DNA from: an uncultured Vampirovibrio sp.
GTDB lineage: Bacteria; Cyanobacteriota; Vampirovibrionia; Gastranaerophilales; Gastranaerophilaceae
Length of the DNA stretch: 39,182 nt
NCBI GenBank assembly: GCA_910577395.1
Contig: CAJTLG010000015.1
Location: 1 to 39,182 of the forward strand
Direction of reading: 5' to 3'
Shown: one piece after another, positions 24,028 to 32,368 of the stretch
How positions within the stretch are numbered: the first letter of the stretch is position 1
How the letters are laid out: each line of letters starts with the position of its first letter
Position numbers and translations under genes: made by a program
The notes under the pieces: generated by a model
Told to the model about the DNA's origin: nothing
The model's input: the letters and a program-made list of their open reading frames with translations, nothing else
Databases searched by the model: none

Positions 24028-25359
24028 ATGTATACTGCTAACAGCGAGGCAAAACCCTGGAGAGAATCAAGCTTTAAAGCATTGATACCATTTGTCGTTT
24101 TTGTAATTTTTTATTTTGGTTTTTCTGTATTAACACGGGATTTTTCAAAAATTCCTATGACTGTTGCCTTTATAATATCTTCTGCAACTGCTTTAATACT
24201 AAATCATAAGGAAAAACTTGCTAAAAAGATTGAAATTTTTGCCCTTGGAATGGGAAATAAAGACATAATGATAATGTGTCTGGTTTTTATATTGGCCGGA
24301 GCCTTTACTGCCAGTGCACAGGCCGTGGGCGGGGTTGATGCAGCGGTAAAAATTGCCGAATATTTCATTCCTGCAAAATTTATGGTTTCAGGTATTTTTG
24401 TGGTTTCAGCTTTAATTTCTCTTGCAATCGGGACTTCATGCGGTACTATTGCAGCTATTGTACCCATAGCCGTTGCGCTTTCCCAAAATCTTGGTTTTAA
24501 TCCTGCCGTTGTTATAGGGGCAGCTGTTGGCGGAGCCATGTTTGGTGATAATCTTTCTTTGATTTCAGATACAACTATTGCATCAACAAGAACGCAAAAT
24601 GTTGAAATGCGTGACAAGATGATTGCAAATTTAAAAATAGTCATACTGCCCGCTTTAACTTGTATTTTTCTGTATATGCTCCCTGTTTTTTCTGCTGTTA
24701 GTATTAAGGCTCCTGTGGTTTTGGCGCCGCAAATTTCTTCTTATATAAAAGTATTACCGTACATTTTGCTTTTAATAGCAGGTATTTTTGGCGTAAATGT
24801 CATGTTTTTATTGCTTGCAGGAATTATATTAAATACAATAATTGGTTTGCATTATAACTTATTTAGTATTTGGGAAGCTTTTAGTTATATTGGTGACGGC
24901 ACCACAAGTATGGCAAATACATTAATTGTTGCGCTTTTAGCAGGCGGCTTGTTGTGTATGGTGCGCTATAACGGCGGAATAAATTACATAATTAAAAAAA
25001 CACAATGTTTTATTAAAGGCACTAAAACCTGTGAATTTGGAATTGTATTTTTGGTTGGTGTAATTAATCTTTTCACGGCAAATAATACGGTTGCAATAAT
25101 TACAGCGGGCCCCATTGCACGGGAGCTATCCCAAAAATATTTGGTAGACCCAAGAAGAACAGCCAGTCTTTTAGATACCACATCCTGCTGCGTACAGGGG
25201 GTCATTCCATATGGTGCGCAGATATTAATAGCAACAAGTCTTGCTGCCTCTATTTCTATTAGTTCATTCTCAATTATGAAGGGGCTTTATTATCCGGTAT
25301 TAATGGGAATGGGGCTTTTATTTTCTCTTGTTTTGGGTGTAAATAAAAAGCAAAAATAA
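24028..25359 (+). CDS. Na+/H+ antiporter, NhaC family
   Basis: The 443-residue protein has about ten to eleven hydrophobic membrane segments. The family-defining core is AIGTSCGTIAAIVPIAVAL, followed by GAAVGGAMFGDNLSLISDTT, where the GDN/SDTT residues lie in the transport path. A second repeat-like half contains TANNTVAIITAGPIARELS and DTTSCCVQGVIPYGAQ. NhaC-type carriers exchange cytosolic Na+ for H+ or, in relatives, malate/lactate with sodium. The gene is single with its own promoter and Shine-Dalgarno. An OadG-like subunit in the window would be consistent with use of sodium gradients. Confidence 0.9.
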   Translation: MYTANSEAKPWRESSFKALIPFVVFVIFYFGFSVLTRDFSKIPMTVAFIISSATALILNHKEKLAKKIEIFALGMGNKDIMIMCLVFILAGAFTASAQAVGGVDAAVKIAEYFIPAKFMVSGIFVVSALISLAIGTSCGTIAAIVPIAVALSQNLGFNPAVVIGAAVGGAMFGDNLSLISDTTIASTRTQNVEMRDKMIANLKIVILPALTCIFLYMLPVFSAVSIKAPVVLAPQISSYIKVLPYILLLIAGIFGVNVMFLLLAGIILNTIIGLHYNLFSIWEAFSYIGDGTTSMANTLIVALLAGGLLCMVRYNGGINYIIKKTQCFIKGTKTCEFGIVFLVGVINLFTANNTVAIITAGPIARELSQKYLVDPRRTASLLDTTSCCVQGVIPYGAQILIATSLAASISISSFSIMKGLYYPVLMGMGLLFSLVLGVNKKQK

Positions 25360-25404
25360 TTATTTAGAAACTTTTTATATCTGCAAGAAAATTGAAAGAA
25401 GAAT

Positions 25405-25875
25405 ATGTTATCAACACAAAACAACCCAAATACTGCATTTAGAGCAAATGTTATTAAAAATGATTATTTATTATCCGGTATCAATAAGGCAAAGGATGAG
25501 GCGCAAAAAGGCAATTTGGATTTAGCATATCAGTTTTATGATGCGCTAAAGAATATAAAAGCGGAATGTTGTTTTGACACATTTGAAATAAGGCCAATTA
25601 ACGGAATAATTACACGTAATGATGATGCAAAACCTCAGGAGATTTTAATTAACGATACACCTGAATACAAAGTACGCCGACATGAGGATGCAAAGCCTGA
25701 CGATGGGAGCCAATGTATTGCAGGGATTTTAGAATTTAGTAAATTAAAGTTTCCTAATGCTGCTAACAGTTTACCCAGTGTGTACTATAACTATATTGAA
25801 ACTAAGAACGCCGCCAGGAAAGCTGAAATAGCTGCAGCTGAAACGGTGATTAAAAGTCTGGATACAGTAATTTAA
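25405..25875 (+). CDS. Lineage-specific hypothetical protein
   Basis: A 156-residue soluble protein beginning MLSTQNNPNTAFRANV, a polar start with an aromatic turn like the SFGN-type start of the 12201 gene. Two near-repeated segments (ITRNDDAKPQE and VRRHEDAKPDD) lie 30 residues apart, and the ends are helical and Ala/Lys-rich. A GAAAGAAG ribosome site precedes the ATG. It follows nhaC by 45 bp on the same strand and may share its transcript. No family is recognised. Confidence 0.6.
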   Translation: MLSTQNNPNTAFRANVIKNDYLLSGINKAKDEAQKGNLDLAYQFYDALKNIKAECCFDTFEIRPINGIITRNDDAKPQEILINDTPEYKVRRHEDAKPDDGSQCIAGILEFSKLKFPNAANSLPSVYYNYIETKNAARKAEIAAAETVIKSLDTVI

Positions 25876-25878
25876 ATA

Positions 25879-25964
25879 TGCCGAAAGCCGGACTCGAACC
25901 GGCACGCAGTTTGACCTACGTCAGATTTTGAGTCTGATGCGTCTACCAATTTCGCCATTTCGGC
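25879..25964 (-). tRNA. tRNA-Leu (anticodon CAA)
   Basis: On the minus strand the acceptor arms are GCCGAAA and TTTCGGC, the D-arm GCGAAATTGGTAGACGC, the anticodon stem TCAGA/TCTGA with loop CTCAAAA (anticodon CAA), a long variable arm, and T-arm GCCGGTTCGAGTCCGGC. Discriminator A; CCA is not encoded. It lies 56 bp after gatB and could be cut from the same transcript. Confidence 0.94.
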
Positions 25965-26020
25965 ATATAAAATTTTAAAAGTTCAATATTTTTATATTTT
26001 ATAAAATATCAGAAAAATAT

Positions 26021-27472
26021 TTATTTTTCCAGTTCTTTCTTTAAAAGTTCATTTAAAAGTTGCGGATTTGCCCTTCCTTTAGTTTCTTTCATTATTTGAC
26101 CAACAAAGAAACCAAATAATTTATCTCTGCCGCCCTTATAAGCTGCAACTTGTTCGGGATTATCCAAGACAACTTTTTGTACCAAGGGTAATAAATCATC
26201 AGGATTTGAAAGAACGCTTAATCCTTTTTTCTCAACCAAAGCATCAGCATCTTCACCGCTTTTAAGAATATCAATAACAAGTGATTTTGCTATATTATTT
26301 GAGATAGTACCTTTTTCAAGAAGTTTTAAAAGTTTTACAAAATTTTCTACAGAAAGTTTTGAATTTTCTATTGTTATTTTTTCTTCTTTTAAAAATGCTG
26401 CAATTTCGCCCATAATAAAGTTTGAGGCAATTTTAGGGTTTATATTTTCTTTTATTGCCTTATCAAAGAATAATGCCATTTCAAGTTGATTAACAAGAAC
26501 GTTTGCATCATATTCACTCAAACCCAGTTCGATATATCTTTGAAGCTTTTGATTAGGGAGTTCAGGCATGGAGTTTCGGATTTTTTCAACCCATTCTCTG
26601 CTTATTTCAAGCGGCATTAAGTCCGGTTCGGGGAAATATCTGTAGTCATGCGCATCTTCTTTGCCGCGCATAGATGATGTTATTCCTTTATTATCATCCC
26701 AGAGTCTGGTTTCCTGGACAACTTCTTCACCTCTTTCAACAAGTTCAATTTGTCTTTCAAATTCGTATTCAATTGCTCTTTGTAACGCTCTAAAACTATT
26801 TACGTTTTTTATTTCTGCCCTTGTACCAAATTCTTTTTGTCCCTTGGGGCGTATAGAGATATTGGCATCACAGCGCATAGAGCCTTCTTCAAGGTTTCCG
26901 TCACAAACGCCTATGTATCTTAATATATTTCTTAATTCTTCCATATATTCTCTAGCTTCGTCGGATGTTCTCATATCCGGTTCGGATACTATTTCAAGAA
27001 GCGGAGTCCCTGCTCTGTTTAAGTCAACAAGAGAATAAGAGGAGCCATATATTCCTGCAGAACCGGCATGGACAAGTTTACCTGCATCTTCTTCAAGGTG
27101 GGCACGTGTAATGCCTATTGTTTTGTTTGAAATTTTTATGCTGCCCTTGCCGCATATGGGTTCATCATATTGTGAAATTTGGTATCCTTTCGGAAGGTCC
27201 GGATAAAAATATTGTTTTCTGTCAAATTTGCAACGGGAAGGAATTTCACAATTTAGTGCTAGACCGGTTAAAATTGCCATATCTACAACAGCTTTATTTA
27301 AAACAGGCAATACACCGGGCAAGCCAAGTGTTACGGTTCCGGTTTCGGTATTAGGTTCACAGCCGAATTTACAGCCTTCACGTCCAAAAATTTTACTTTG
27401 CGTTTTAAGTTGGGCATGCACCTCGAGTCCTATTACCATTTCGTATTTCTGTTTTAATTCCTCAAATTCCAT
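26021..27472 (-). CDS. gatB: Aspartyl/glutamyl-tRNA(Asn/Gln) amidotransferase subunit B
   Basis: The 483-residue protein has the GatB signatures GLEVHAQLKTQSKIF, VDLNRAGTPLLEIVSEPD, RCDANISIRP and HDYRYFPEPDL, plus a C-terminal YqeY/tail domain that grips tRNA (QIMKETKGRANPQLLNELL). GatB activates the mischarged Glu-tRNA-Gln or Asp-tRNA-Asn for amidation by GatA. Its presence indicates the indirect route to at least one amide aminoacyl-tRNA. gatA and gatC are not in the window. AAGGAG precedes the ATG. Confidence 0.97.
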   Translation of the reverse strand: MEFEELKQKYEMVIGLEVHAQLKTQSKIFGREGCKFGCEPNTETGTVTLGLPGVLPVLNKAVVDMAILTGLALNCEIPSRCKFDRKQYFYPDLPKGYQISQYDEPICGKGSIKISNKTIGITRAHLEEDAGKLVHAGSAGIYGSSYSLVDLNRAGTPLLEIVSEPDMRTSDEAREYMEELRNILRYIGVCDGNLEEGSMRCDANISIRPKGQKEFGTRAEIKNVNSFRALQRAIEYEFERQIELVERGEEVVQETRLWDDNKGITSSMRGKEDAHDYRYFPEPDLMPLEISREWVEKIRNSMPELPNQKLQRYIELGLSEYDANVLVNQLEMALFFDKAIKENINPKIASNFIMGEIAAFLKEEKITIENSKLSVENFVKLLKLLEKGTISNNIAKSLVIDILKSGEDADALVEKKGLSVLSNPDDLLPLVQKVVLDNPEQVAAYKGGRDKLFGFFVGQIMKETKGRANPQLLNELLKKELEK

Positions 27473-27621
27473 TACAAAAGTACTCCTTAATAGTTTTAAA
27501 ATATTTTAGCACAAATATTTTTAGCTAATAAAGTTAATAATTCTTAATATTTATCTCAGTTTTAGCATTATTTTTATTGACATGGCTTTTATTTATATAT
27601 AAGGCAAGGATTTTTGTACAC

Positions 27622-28341
27622 ATGACTTCAGGATTTTACCCTCAATACACTCAATATCAGCAATGCCAACAGTATCCGGCAACATCGGGTGCAAATGCTG
27701 TTAATATTCAAATATTTAATCCTACTGCAAATGCTGCTCCGCAAGTAAGCCAAATGCCTGTTGCGCCGCTATATCAAAATGCAAGTTTGTACGGTACACA
27801 AGGGCAAACACCTGCAGTATCTTATCCTATCAATTATAACGCACCGATAAATCAAGGTTCGGGACTTAATGTAATTTCCAAAGAGGAAAACAAGACAGAA
27901 AAATCTAATATTTCAGAAACAAAACAAGAAGAAAATAAGAAGACAGAAGAAAAAAAGAAAGAAAAAGTTATTCTGACTGATGATTACATCAAGTCATTAG
28001 AAAATTATTTAAATAATCAAGACCCAAAAATAAGATTAACTGCTGCAAAGGAACTTCTTGAAAGATTTAAAGAAGATGATACAAGAAAAAATGACCCGGC
28101 GCTTTGTGCGCTCCTCAACAAAGTAATTAAAGACCCGAAGGCTTCGGTTAGATACGTTGGTCTTACAACACTGGATGTGGGATATGCCGGCGGAAATAAT
28201 GAAACGATTGACATCTTAAAACAACTTCAAAACAGAACTGATTTAGAGTATGGCGAAGATTCCGTACTTGCCTCCCAAATATTATTAAAAATGTCCGGAC
28301 AAAAAGTTCAAGTGCCGGATACCGCAGCGGAGGTTAAATGA
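27622..28341 (+). CDS. HEAT-like repeat protein with ANAVNIQIF N-terminal signature
   Basis: The start at 27622 (AAGGA 11 bases upstream) is chosen over an ATG 15 codons earlier because the protein then opens like its paralogue at 28938. A Tyr/Gln/Pro-rich disordered N-terminus contains SGANAVNIQIFNP and LYGTQGQ. A Lys/Glu linker (about residues 90-120) and a helical HEAT/armadillo-like C-terminal domain follow (IRLTAAKELLERF, SVRYVGLTTLD, DSVLASQILLKMSG). No signal peptide. It overlaps the next gene by four bases (ATGA). HEAT repeats usually mediate protein binding; the signature start suggests a localisation or partner tag. Confidence 0.7.
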   Translation: MTSGFYPQYTQYQQCQQYPATSGANAVNIQIFNPTANAAPQVSQMPVAPLYQNASLYGTQGQTPAVSYPINYNAPINQGSGLNVISKEENKTEKSNISETKQEENKKTEEKKKEKVILTDDYIKSLENYLNNQDPKIRLTAAKELLERFKEDDTRKNDPALCALLNKVIKDPKASVRYVGLTTLDVGYAGGNNETIDILKQLQNRTDLEYGEDSVLASQILLKMSGQKVQVPDTAAEVK

Positions 28342-28784
28342 TGAATACTCTAGGTATAGGGACCAAAATAGCATCTGCCCTTGGGATGAGCGCTATTGCC
28401 CTCGAGGCACATAGTAACGGAAAAAGGGTATCAAAAAATAGCGGTGCAACCGCCAGAACTGACAAGTTCGTAAGAGATTCAATCGGAGCTTCTAAACTTG
28501 AATACGTAAGTTCAAGACATAATGCTACAAAAAGTTTTATAGCAAATGCGGATATATCAGATAGAATTCTTGAATTTGGCGGAAAAATCCGCGGATACGT
28601 ATCAGGATTTGGTAAAACTGTGTGGAATAATATTTTTACTGTTGCATTTGGAGCAGTTGGATTAACTGCTAAATCAAAACCGGCTAAAATTATTGCATTA
28701 ATTGGTTTAGGCCTATCTTTAGGAATTGATACAATTTTAAACGGAACAAATTTATTTGAAAGGAAAGATTATCTTGATAAATAA
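28338..28784 (+). CDS. Small membrane-associated hypothetical protein, translationally coupled
   Basis: A 148-residue basic protein. Its ATG overlaps the stop of the HEAT-like gene in an ATGA, so translation is probably coupled. The C-terminal third is hydrophobic (IFTVAFGAVGLTA, IIALIGLGLSLGIDTIL) and likely forms one or two membrane helices; the N-terminus is Ser/Lys-rich. It may anchor or work with the upstream HEAT-like protein. No family is recognised. Confidence 0.65.
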   Translation: MMNTLGIGTKIASALGMSAIALEAHSNGKRVSKNSGATARTDKFVRDSIGASKLEYVSSRHNATKSFIANADISDRILEFGGKIRGYVSGFGKTVWNNIFTVAFGAVGLTAKSKPAKIIALIGLGLSLGIDTILNGTNLFERKDYLDK

Positions 28785-28819
28785 TTATTAAGATTTGTAA
28801 ATGCTTGAAAGCCAATAAT

Positions 28820-28841
28820 AATACTTATTTTAGTATTTTTT
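28820..28841 (+). terminator. Weak AT-rich terminator-like hairpin
   Basis: A 6-bp stem AATACT/AGTATT (28820-28825 with 28832-28837) followed by Ts. Low GC makes it uncertain. Confidence 0.4.
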
Positions 28842-28913
28842 ATCAGAATAAAAGATTTTTTAGGCAATTAATATTATTTACGACACTTTAAGTAGTGAAA
28901 GCATAACAACAGT

Positions 28914-28919
28914 TATAAT
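28914..28919 (+). promoter_or_regulatory. -10 box of the 28938 gene
   Basis: TATAAT at 28914-28919, 18 bases before the ATG; AAAGGAG lies between. The -35 is not obvious. Confidence 0.45.
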
Positions 28920-28937
28920 ATTTCAAAGGAGATAAAG

Positions 28938-30119
28938 ATGATACAACCACAATATGCTCAACCATATTCTCAGGGGACGCCAAGTGCAAATGCTGTTAAT
29001 ATTCAAATTTTTGAACCAAAGGCATATGCTTCACCGCAACCGGCGCAGCCTAATTATACAGCCCAGATGTATAATTATCCGCAGACTTCCTTGTATGGTA
29101 TGCCGCAACAGCAATATGTACCATATCCAATGCCTCCTGTGGCCCAATATCCGGGATATGGTATGCCACAACCAATACAATACCCTGGCTATCCTGTTGA
29201 GCAACCAGCTGTATACACAGTTCCTCCGCAAATTATAACTCCGCAGCCACAGCAAATGCCAGCTCCGGCAATTGAACAGGTTCCGGCACAACAAACTCCG
29301 GCTCCTGCCCCACAAGTGACAGTAGCTCCAACACCGGCTCCGGCACCCGTTGCAGTTGAACAACCTGCCCAACCTGCGCAAACTATTGATGTTGCCGGTT
29401 TGGTTTCTGCGCTACAAAGTAATGATGCCGCTGCACAAGAAAAAGCTATAACTGAAATAGCTAACTTTAGCCAAGGCGAACCTGCACTTGCTCAACAAGT
29501 TCTTAACGAACAAATAATGAACGGACTTGCTGCTATAGTCGGTGCAGACAATTCACAACTTGCAGGTCCTACCCCTGAACAGCAAGCTGTATTAAATAAG
29601 GCAATGAAGGGCGAGCAATTAACACCGGAAGAAACACAGCTTGCAGGTCAGGATTCTCCAAAAAGAGCTGCTGACAGAAATAAAATAATTGCCATGTTTA
29701 CCCTTGCTATGCTTCAAAAAAATCAAAGAGATGAACTGGATGCATATTTAGCTTCACAAGGCAACACAGAAGTTGCACCGCTTAAAACTGATAATCTGAT
29801 TGGTTTTAATGAAATACAAAATGCAATAAAAACTGATGCCAACCCGGAGGTAAGACTTGCCGGCATTCAGGCTATATCTTATATGGCTAAACCGGAAGAT
29901 TCTGCCGCTATACAAGCAGTATTACAAAATTCCGCAAATGACCCTGAACCGTTAATACAACAAGCTGCACAAGAAGTATTAGCTAAATTTGGTGCTCCTG
30001 CTCCAGTGGCTCCTCAAGCCGCAGCTGAACAGCCTGCTCAAACTCAAACAAATGCACAGGAAGCGCAAATACAGCAATTTCCGCAACAAGCTCAAGCTCC
30101 TGCACAAGCTGCAGCGTAG
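28938..30119 (+). CDS. Pro/Gln/Ala-rich HEAT-like protein, paralogue of the 27622 protein
   Basis: The 393-residue protein has the same N-terminal signature as the 27622 gene (SANAVNIQIFEP, then TSLYGMPQ). A long low-complexity stretch of Pro, Gln, Tyr, Ala and Val follows (about 35-145), then a helical domain with HEAT-like units (NPEVRLAGIQAISYMAK, EPLIQQAAQEVLAKFG) and a Gln/Ala-rich tail. No signal peptide or membrane helix. AAAGGAG lies before the ATG and a hairpin terminator follows. The shared 25-bp DNA identity in the signature argues for duplication of the 5' end. Function unknown; a scaffold-type role is plausible. Confidence 0.72.
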   Translation: MIQPQYAQPYSQGTPSANAVNIQIFEPKAYASPQPAQPNYTAQMYNYPQTSLYGMPQQQYVPYPMPPVAQYPGYGMPQPIQYPGYPVEQPAVYTVPPQIITPQPQQMPAPAIEQVPAQQTPAPAPQVTVAPTPAPAPVAVEQPAQPAQTIDVAGLVSALQSNDAAAQEKAITEIANFSQGEPALAQQVLNEQIMNGLAAIVGADNSQLAGPTPEQQAVLNKAMKGEQLTPEETQLAGQDSPKRAADRNKIIAMFTLAMLQKNQRDELDAYLASQGNTEVAPLKTDNLIGFNEIQNAIKTDANPEVRLAGIQAISYMAKPEDSAAIQAVLQNSANDPEPLIQQAAQEVLAKFGAPAPVAPQAAAEQPAQTQTNAQEAQIQQFPQQAQAPAQAAA

Positions 30120-30144
30120 TTTCATTATTGAAAACTTTAATTAT

Positions 30145-30176
30145 TTAAGGACTGTACTTTTATGTACAGTCTTTAA
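30145..30176 (+). terminator. Rho-independent terminator
   Basis: Stem TTAAGGACTGTAC (30145-30157) with GTACAGTCTTTAA (30164-30176), one G-T pair and a 6-base loop. Confidence 0.8.
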
Positions 30177-30190
30177 GTTTATTAAGATAT

Positions 30191-30219
30191 TTGAGTAATT
30201 TAACAAAATAATGTTTAAT
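30191..30219 (+). promoter_or_regulatory. Promoter of the radical-SAM operon (leaderless)
   Basis: TTGAGT at 30191-30196, a 17-bp spacer and TTTAAT at 30214-30219. The ATG at 30227 is eight bases after the hexamer's last base (seven between). Confidence 0.5.
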
Positions 30220-30226
30220 AAGTATC

Positions 30227-30574
30227 ATGGAAAAAGATGATAAAATTAAACATTTTAAGCCCAGAAAAACAAAAGGTACCGTTTTTTCTGCCAAAAATAA
30301 GTTGGCTGAAATTAGGAATTTTTTGGGTTTTGAGTATATTAAACTTGAAAAAGATATTAATGGCATAAATTTTAACAAAAAATCGTTAGAAGATTTTGCT
30401 GAAAATTTAAAATATACAATTTCTATTATGCGAGAAAAGAATGAAAAAGTATATCTGTATGAATATTTTGTTCCTAAGCATGAGTTGAACAAGTTTCTTA
30501 AAGCTCATATTAATGGTACAATTTTGGGCGAAATAATACAAATTAAAAGCTATACACCGGATAATTTAGCATGA
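30227..30574 (+). CDS. Small basic protein upstream of a radical-SAM gene
   Basis: A 115-residue Lys-rich protein of no recognised family. It opens with a basic stretch (KHFKPRKTKG) and has an alpha/beta look in the second half (KVYLYEYFVPKHELNKF, GTILGEIIQIKSY). Its stop overlaps the start of the radical-SAM gene (ATGA), which indicates translational coupling and a shared pathway. No Shine-Dalgarno is present; the -10 box is close enough for a leaderless mRNA. In other genomes this radical-SAM family often neighbours DUF2344; this protein is not an obvious match to that family. Confidence 0.65.
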   Translation: MEKDDKIKHFKPRKTKGTVFSAKNKLAEIRNFLGFEYIKLEKDINGINFNKKSLEDFAENLKYTISIMREKNEKVYLYEYFVPKHELNKFLKAHINGTILGEIIQIKSYTPDNLA

Positions 30575-32367
30575 ATAACAGTGAATTAGTTAACTTTTTG
30601 AATGAATATTCTCCTGTACTTTATAATTGTGAAAGACCTTCAAGATATATTGGTGGGGAGTTTTTATCCGTTAAGAAGGATTTTAATAAGGCTGAAACAA
30701 AAATATTACTTGCTTTTCCGGATAAATACGAAATCGGAATAAGCAACTTTGGGCATAAAATTTTATATCATATTATAAATAATAAGGATAATCTGCTTGC
30801 TGACAGGGTTTATGCGCCAGAGAAAGATTTTTGTGAACTTCTTGAAAAATATAACAAAACATTGTATTCGCTTGATAATAAGCAACCATTAAAAGCATTT
30901 AATTTTATTGGATTTGCACTTCAATATGAAATGTCTTACACCACTATTTTAAAAATGCTTGAGATGGCTAATATTCCGGTTTTATCGAGTGAAAGAAAGG
31001 ATGACGACCCCATTATATTTGCCGGGGGTCCTTGTGCTTATAATCCAAACCCAGTTTCAAATTTTATTGATTTATTTTTAATTGGCGATGGTGAAGAAGT
31101 TATATTAGAAGTTGCAGAAGCCTATAATGGCTTAAAAGACAAACCCCGGGCTGAAATATTAGAAAAATTAAGCACAATCGAAGGGGTGTATTCACCCGTA
31201 TACAGTAGAACACGCGGTAAAGTAAAGAAAAGAATATCGAATTTAAATATTTTAAATCATCCTGTAACATCCCCTATTCCACATTCACAAAGCGTTCATG
31301 ATAGGGCAACAATTGAAATCAGGCGCGGATGCGGGCGGCTCTGCAGATTTTGTCAGAGTGCACATACAAATCTTCCTATAAGAGAAAGAAAAAAAGAGGA
31401 CATCATTAATTTAGCAAAACAGTATGTACAAAACACCGGATATGATGAATATTCCTTACTTTCTCTATCATCCAATGACCACGGAAGAATTGAGGAAATT
31501 ATAGAAGAATTAAATGCACATTTTAAAGGCACTGATGTGAGTGTTTCACTTCCAAGCCAGAGGGCTGATAGATTTTCAATAAAACTTGGGCAATTAATAC
31601 ATGGGGTTAAAAAAGGCTCTGTTACAATAGCGCCTGAGGCCGGCAGCCAAAGGATGAGAGATATAATAAATAAAAACCTTAGTGAAGAGCAAATAATATC
31701 AGCTACCCTTGCAAGTGTTGAAAACGGTTGGGATAGAATAAAGTTTTATTTTATCATCGGTTTACCTTTTGAAGAATATTCAGATTTAGATGCCTTGATT
31801 GAATTGCTTGAAAAAATTAATCATAGATGCAAAGAAAATGGCTTTAAGCTGCCAAAAATCACTTGTTCTATTGCAACTTTTGTGCCAAAACCGTTTACGC
31901 CGTTTAGTATTTGCGGTCAAAACAGCCCTGATACCATAAAGGAAAAAATGTCCTATCTTAGAAACAAGGGGGCGCATTTGAAAAATGTGCGCTTAAATTT
32001 CCATAATCCGGTAATTTCACAGTTTGAAGCTTTTTTAACAAGAGGCGACGAGAGATTGTGCGATTTTATATATGAACTGTACAAAAATGGTTCTTATCTT
32101 GAATCTTGGGAAGAAAATGTAGATTATAATGTATACTACAACATTGCAAATGAATGCGGTCTTGATATTTTTAATGAAACCGCTAAAGAATACAGCTATG
32201 ATGAAAACTTGCCTTGGGATATGATTGATACCGGTATAAATAAAGAGTGGTTTAAAAACGAATACGAAAAAGCCAAATTGGTACAAACCACTATTCCTTG
32301 CGAAACTAAATGCTCAAATTGCGGTGTATGTACCAATTTTAAAGTTAAAAAGATATTAGATAGATAA
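30571..32367 (+). CDS. Radical SAM protein, TIGR03960-like with B12-binding-like N-terminus
   Basis: The 598-residue protein starts with a cobalamin-binding-like domain (DKYEIGISNFGHKILYHI, FAGGPCAYNPNPVSNFID, LIGDGEE). It continues into a radical-SAM barrel whose cluster motif is RRGCGRLCRFCQSAH, a CX3CX2C. IAPEAGSQRMRD and FYFIIGLPFEE are typical barrel segments. A Cys-rich tail (CETKCSNCGVC) could bind a second cluster. This combination fits the uncharacterised TIGR03960 family, related to methylthiotransferases and B12-dependent radical enzymes. The substrate is unknown. It is the second gene of an operon and ends two bases from the convergent TPR gene. Confidence 0.85.
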   Translation: MNNSELVNFLNEYSPVLYNCERPSRYIGGEFLSVKKDFNKAETKILLAFPDKYEIGISNFGHKILYHIINNKDNLLADRVYAPEKDFCELLEKYNKTLYSLDNKQPLKAFNFIGFALQYEMSYTTILKMLEMANIPVLSSERKDDDPIIFAGGPCAYNPNPVSNFIDLFLIGDGEEVILEVAEAYNGLKDKPRAEILEKLSTIEGVYSPVYSRTRGKVKKRISNLNILNHPVTSPIPHSQSVHDRATIEIRRGCGRLCRFCQSAHTNLPIRERKKEDIINLAKQYVQNTGYDEYSLLSLSSNDHGRIEEIIEELNAHFKGTDVSVSLPSQRADRFSIKLGQLIHGVKKGSVTIAPEAGSQRMRDIINKNLSEEQIISATLASVENGWDRIKFYFIIGLPFEEYSDLDALIELLEKINHRCKENGFKLPKITCSIATFVPKPFTPFSICGQNSPDTIKEKMSYLRNKGAHLKNVRLNFHNPVISQFEAFLTRGDERLCDFIYELYKNGSYLESWEENVDYNVYYNIANECGLDIFNETAKEYSYDENLPWDMIDTGINKEWFKNEYEKAKLVQTTIPCETKCSNCGVCTNFKVKKILDR

Positions 32368-32368
32368 A

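Noticed and set aside
29031..29381. 116-residue minus-strand Arg/Leu/Cys-rich ORF
   Set aside because: It is a shadow of the Pro/Gln-rich coding tract of the 28938 gene, with no ribosome site and odd composition.
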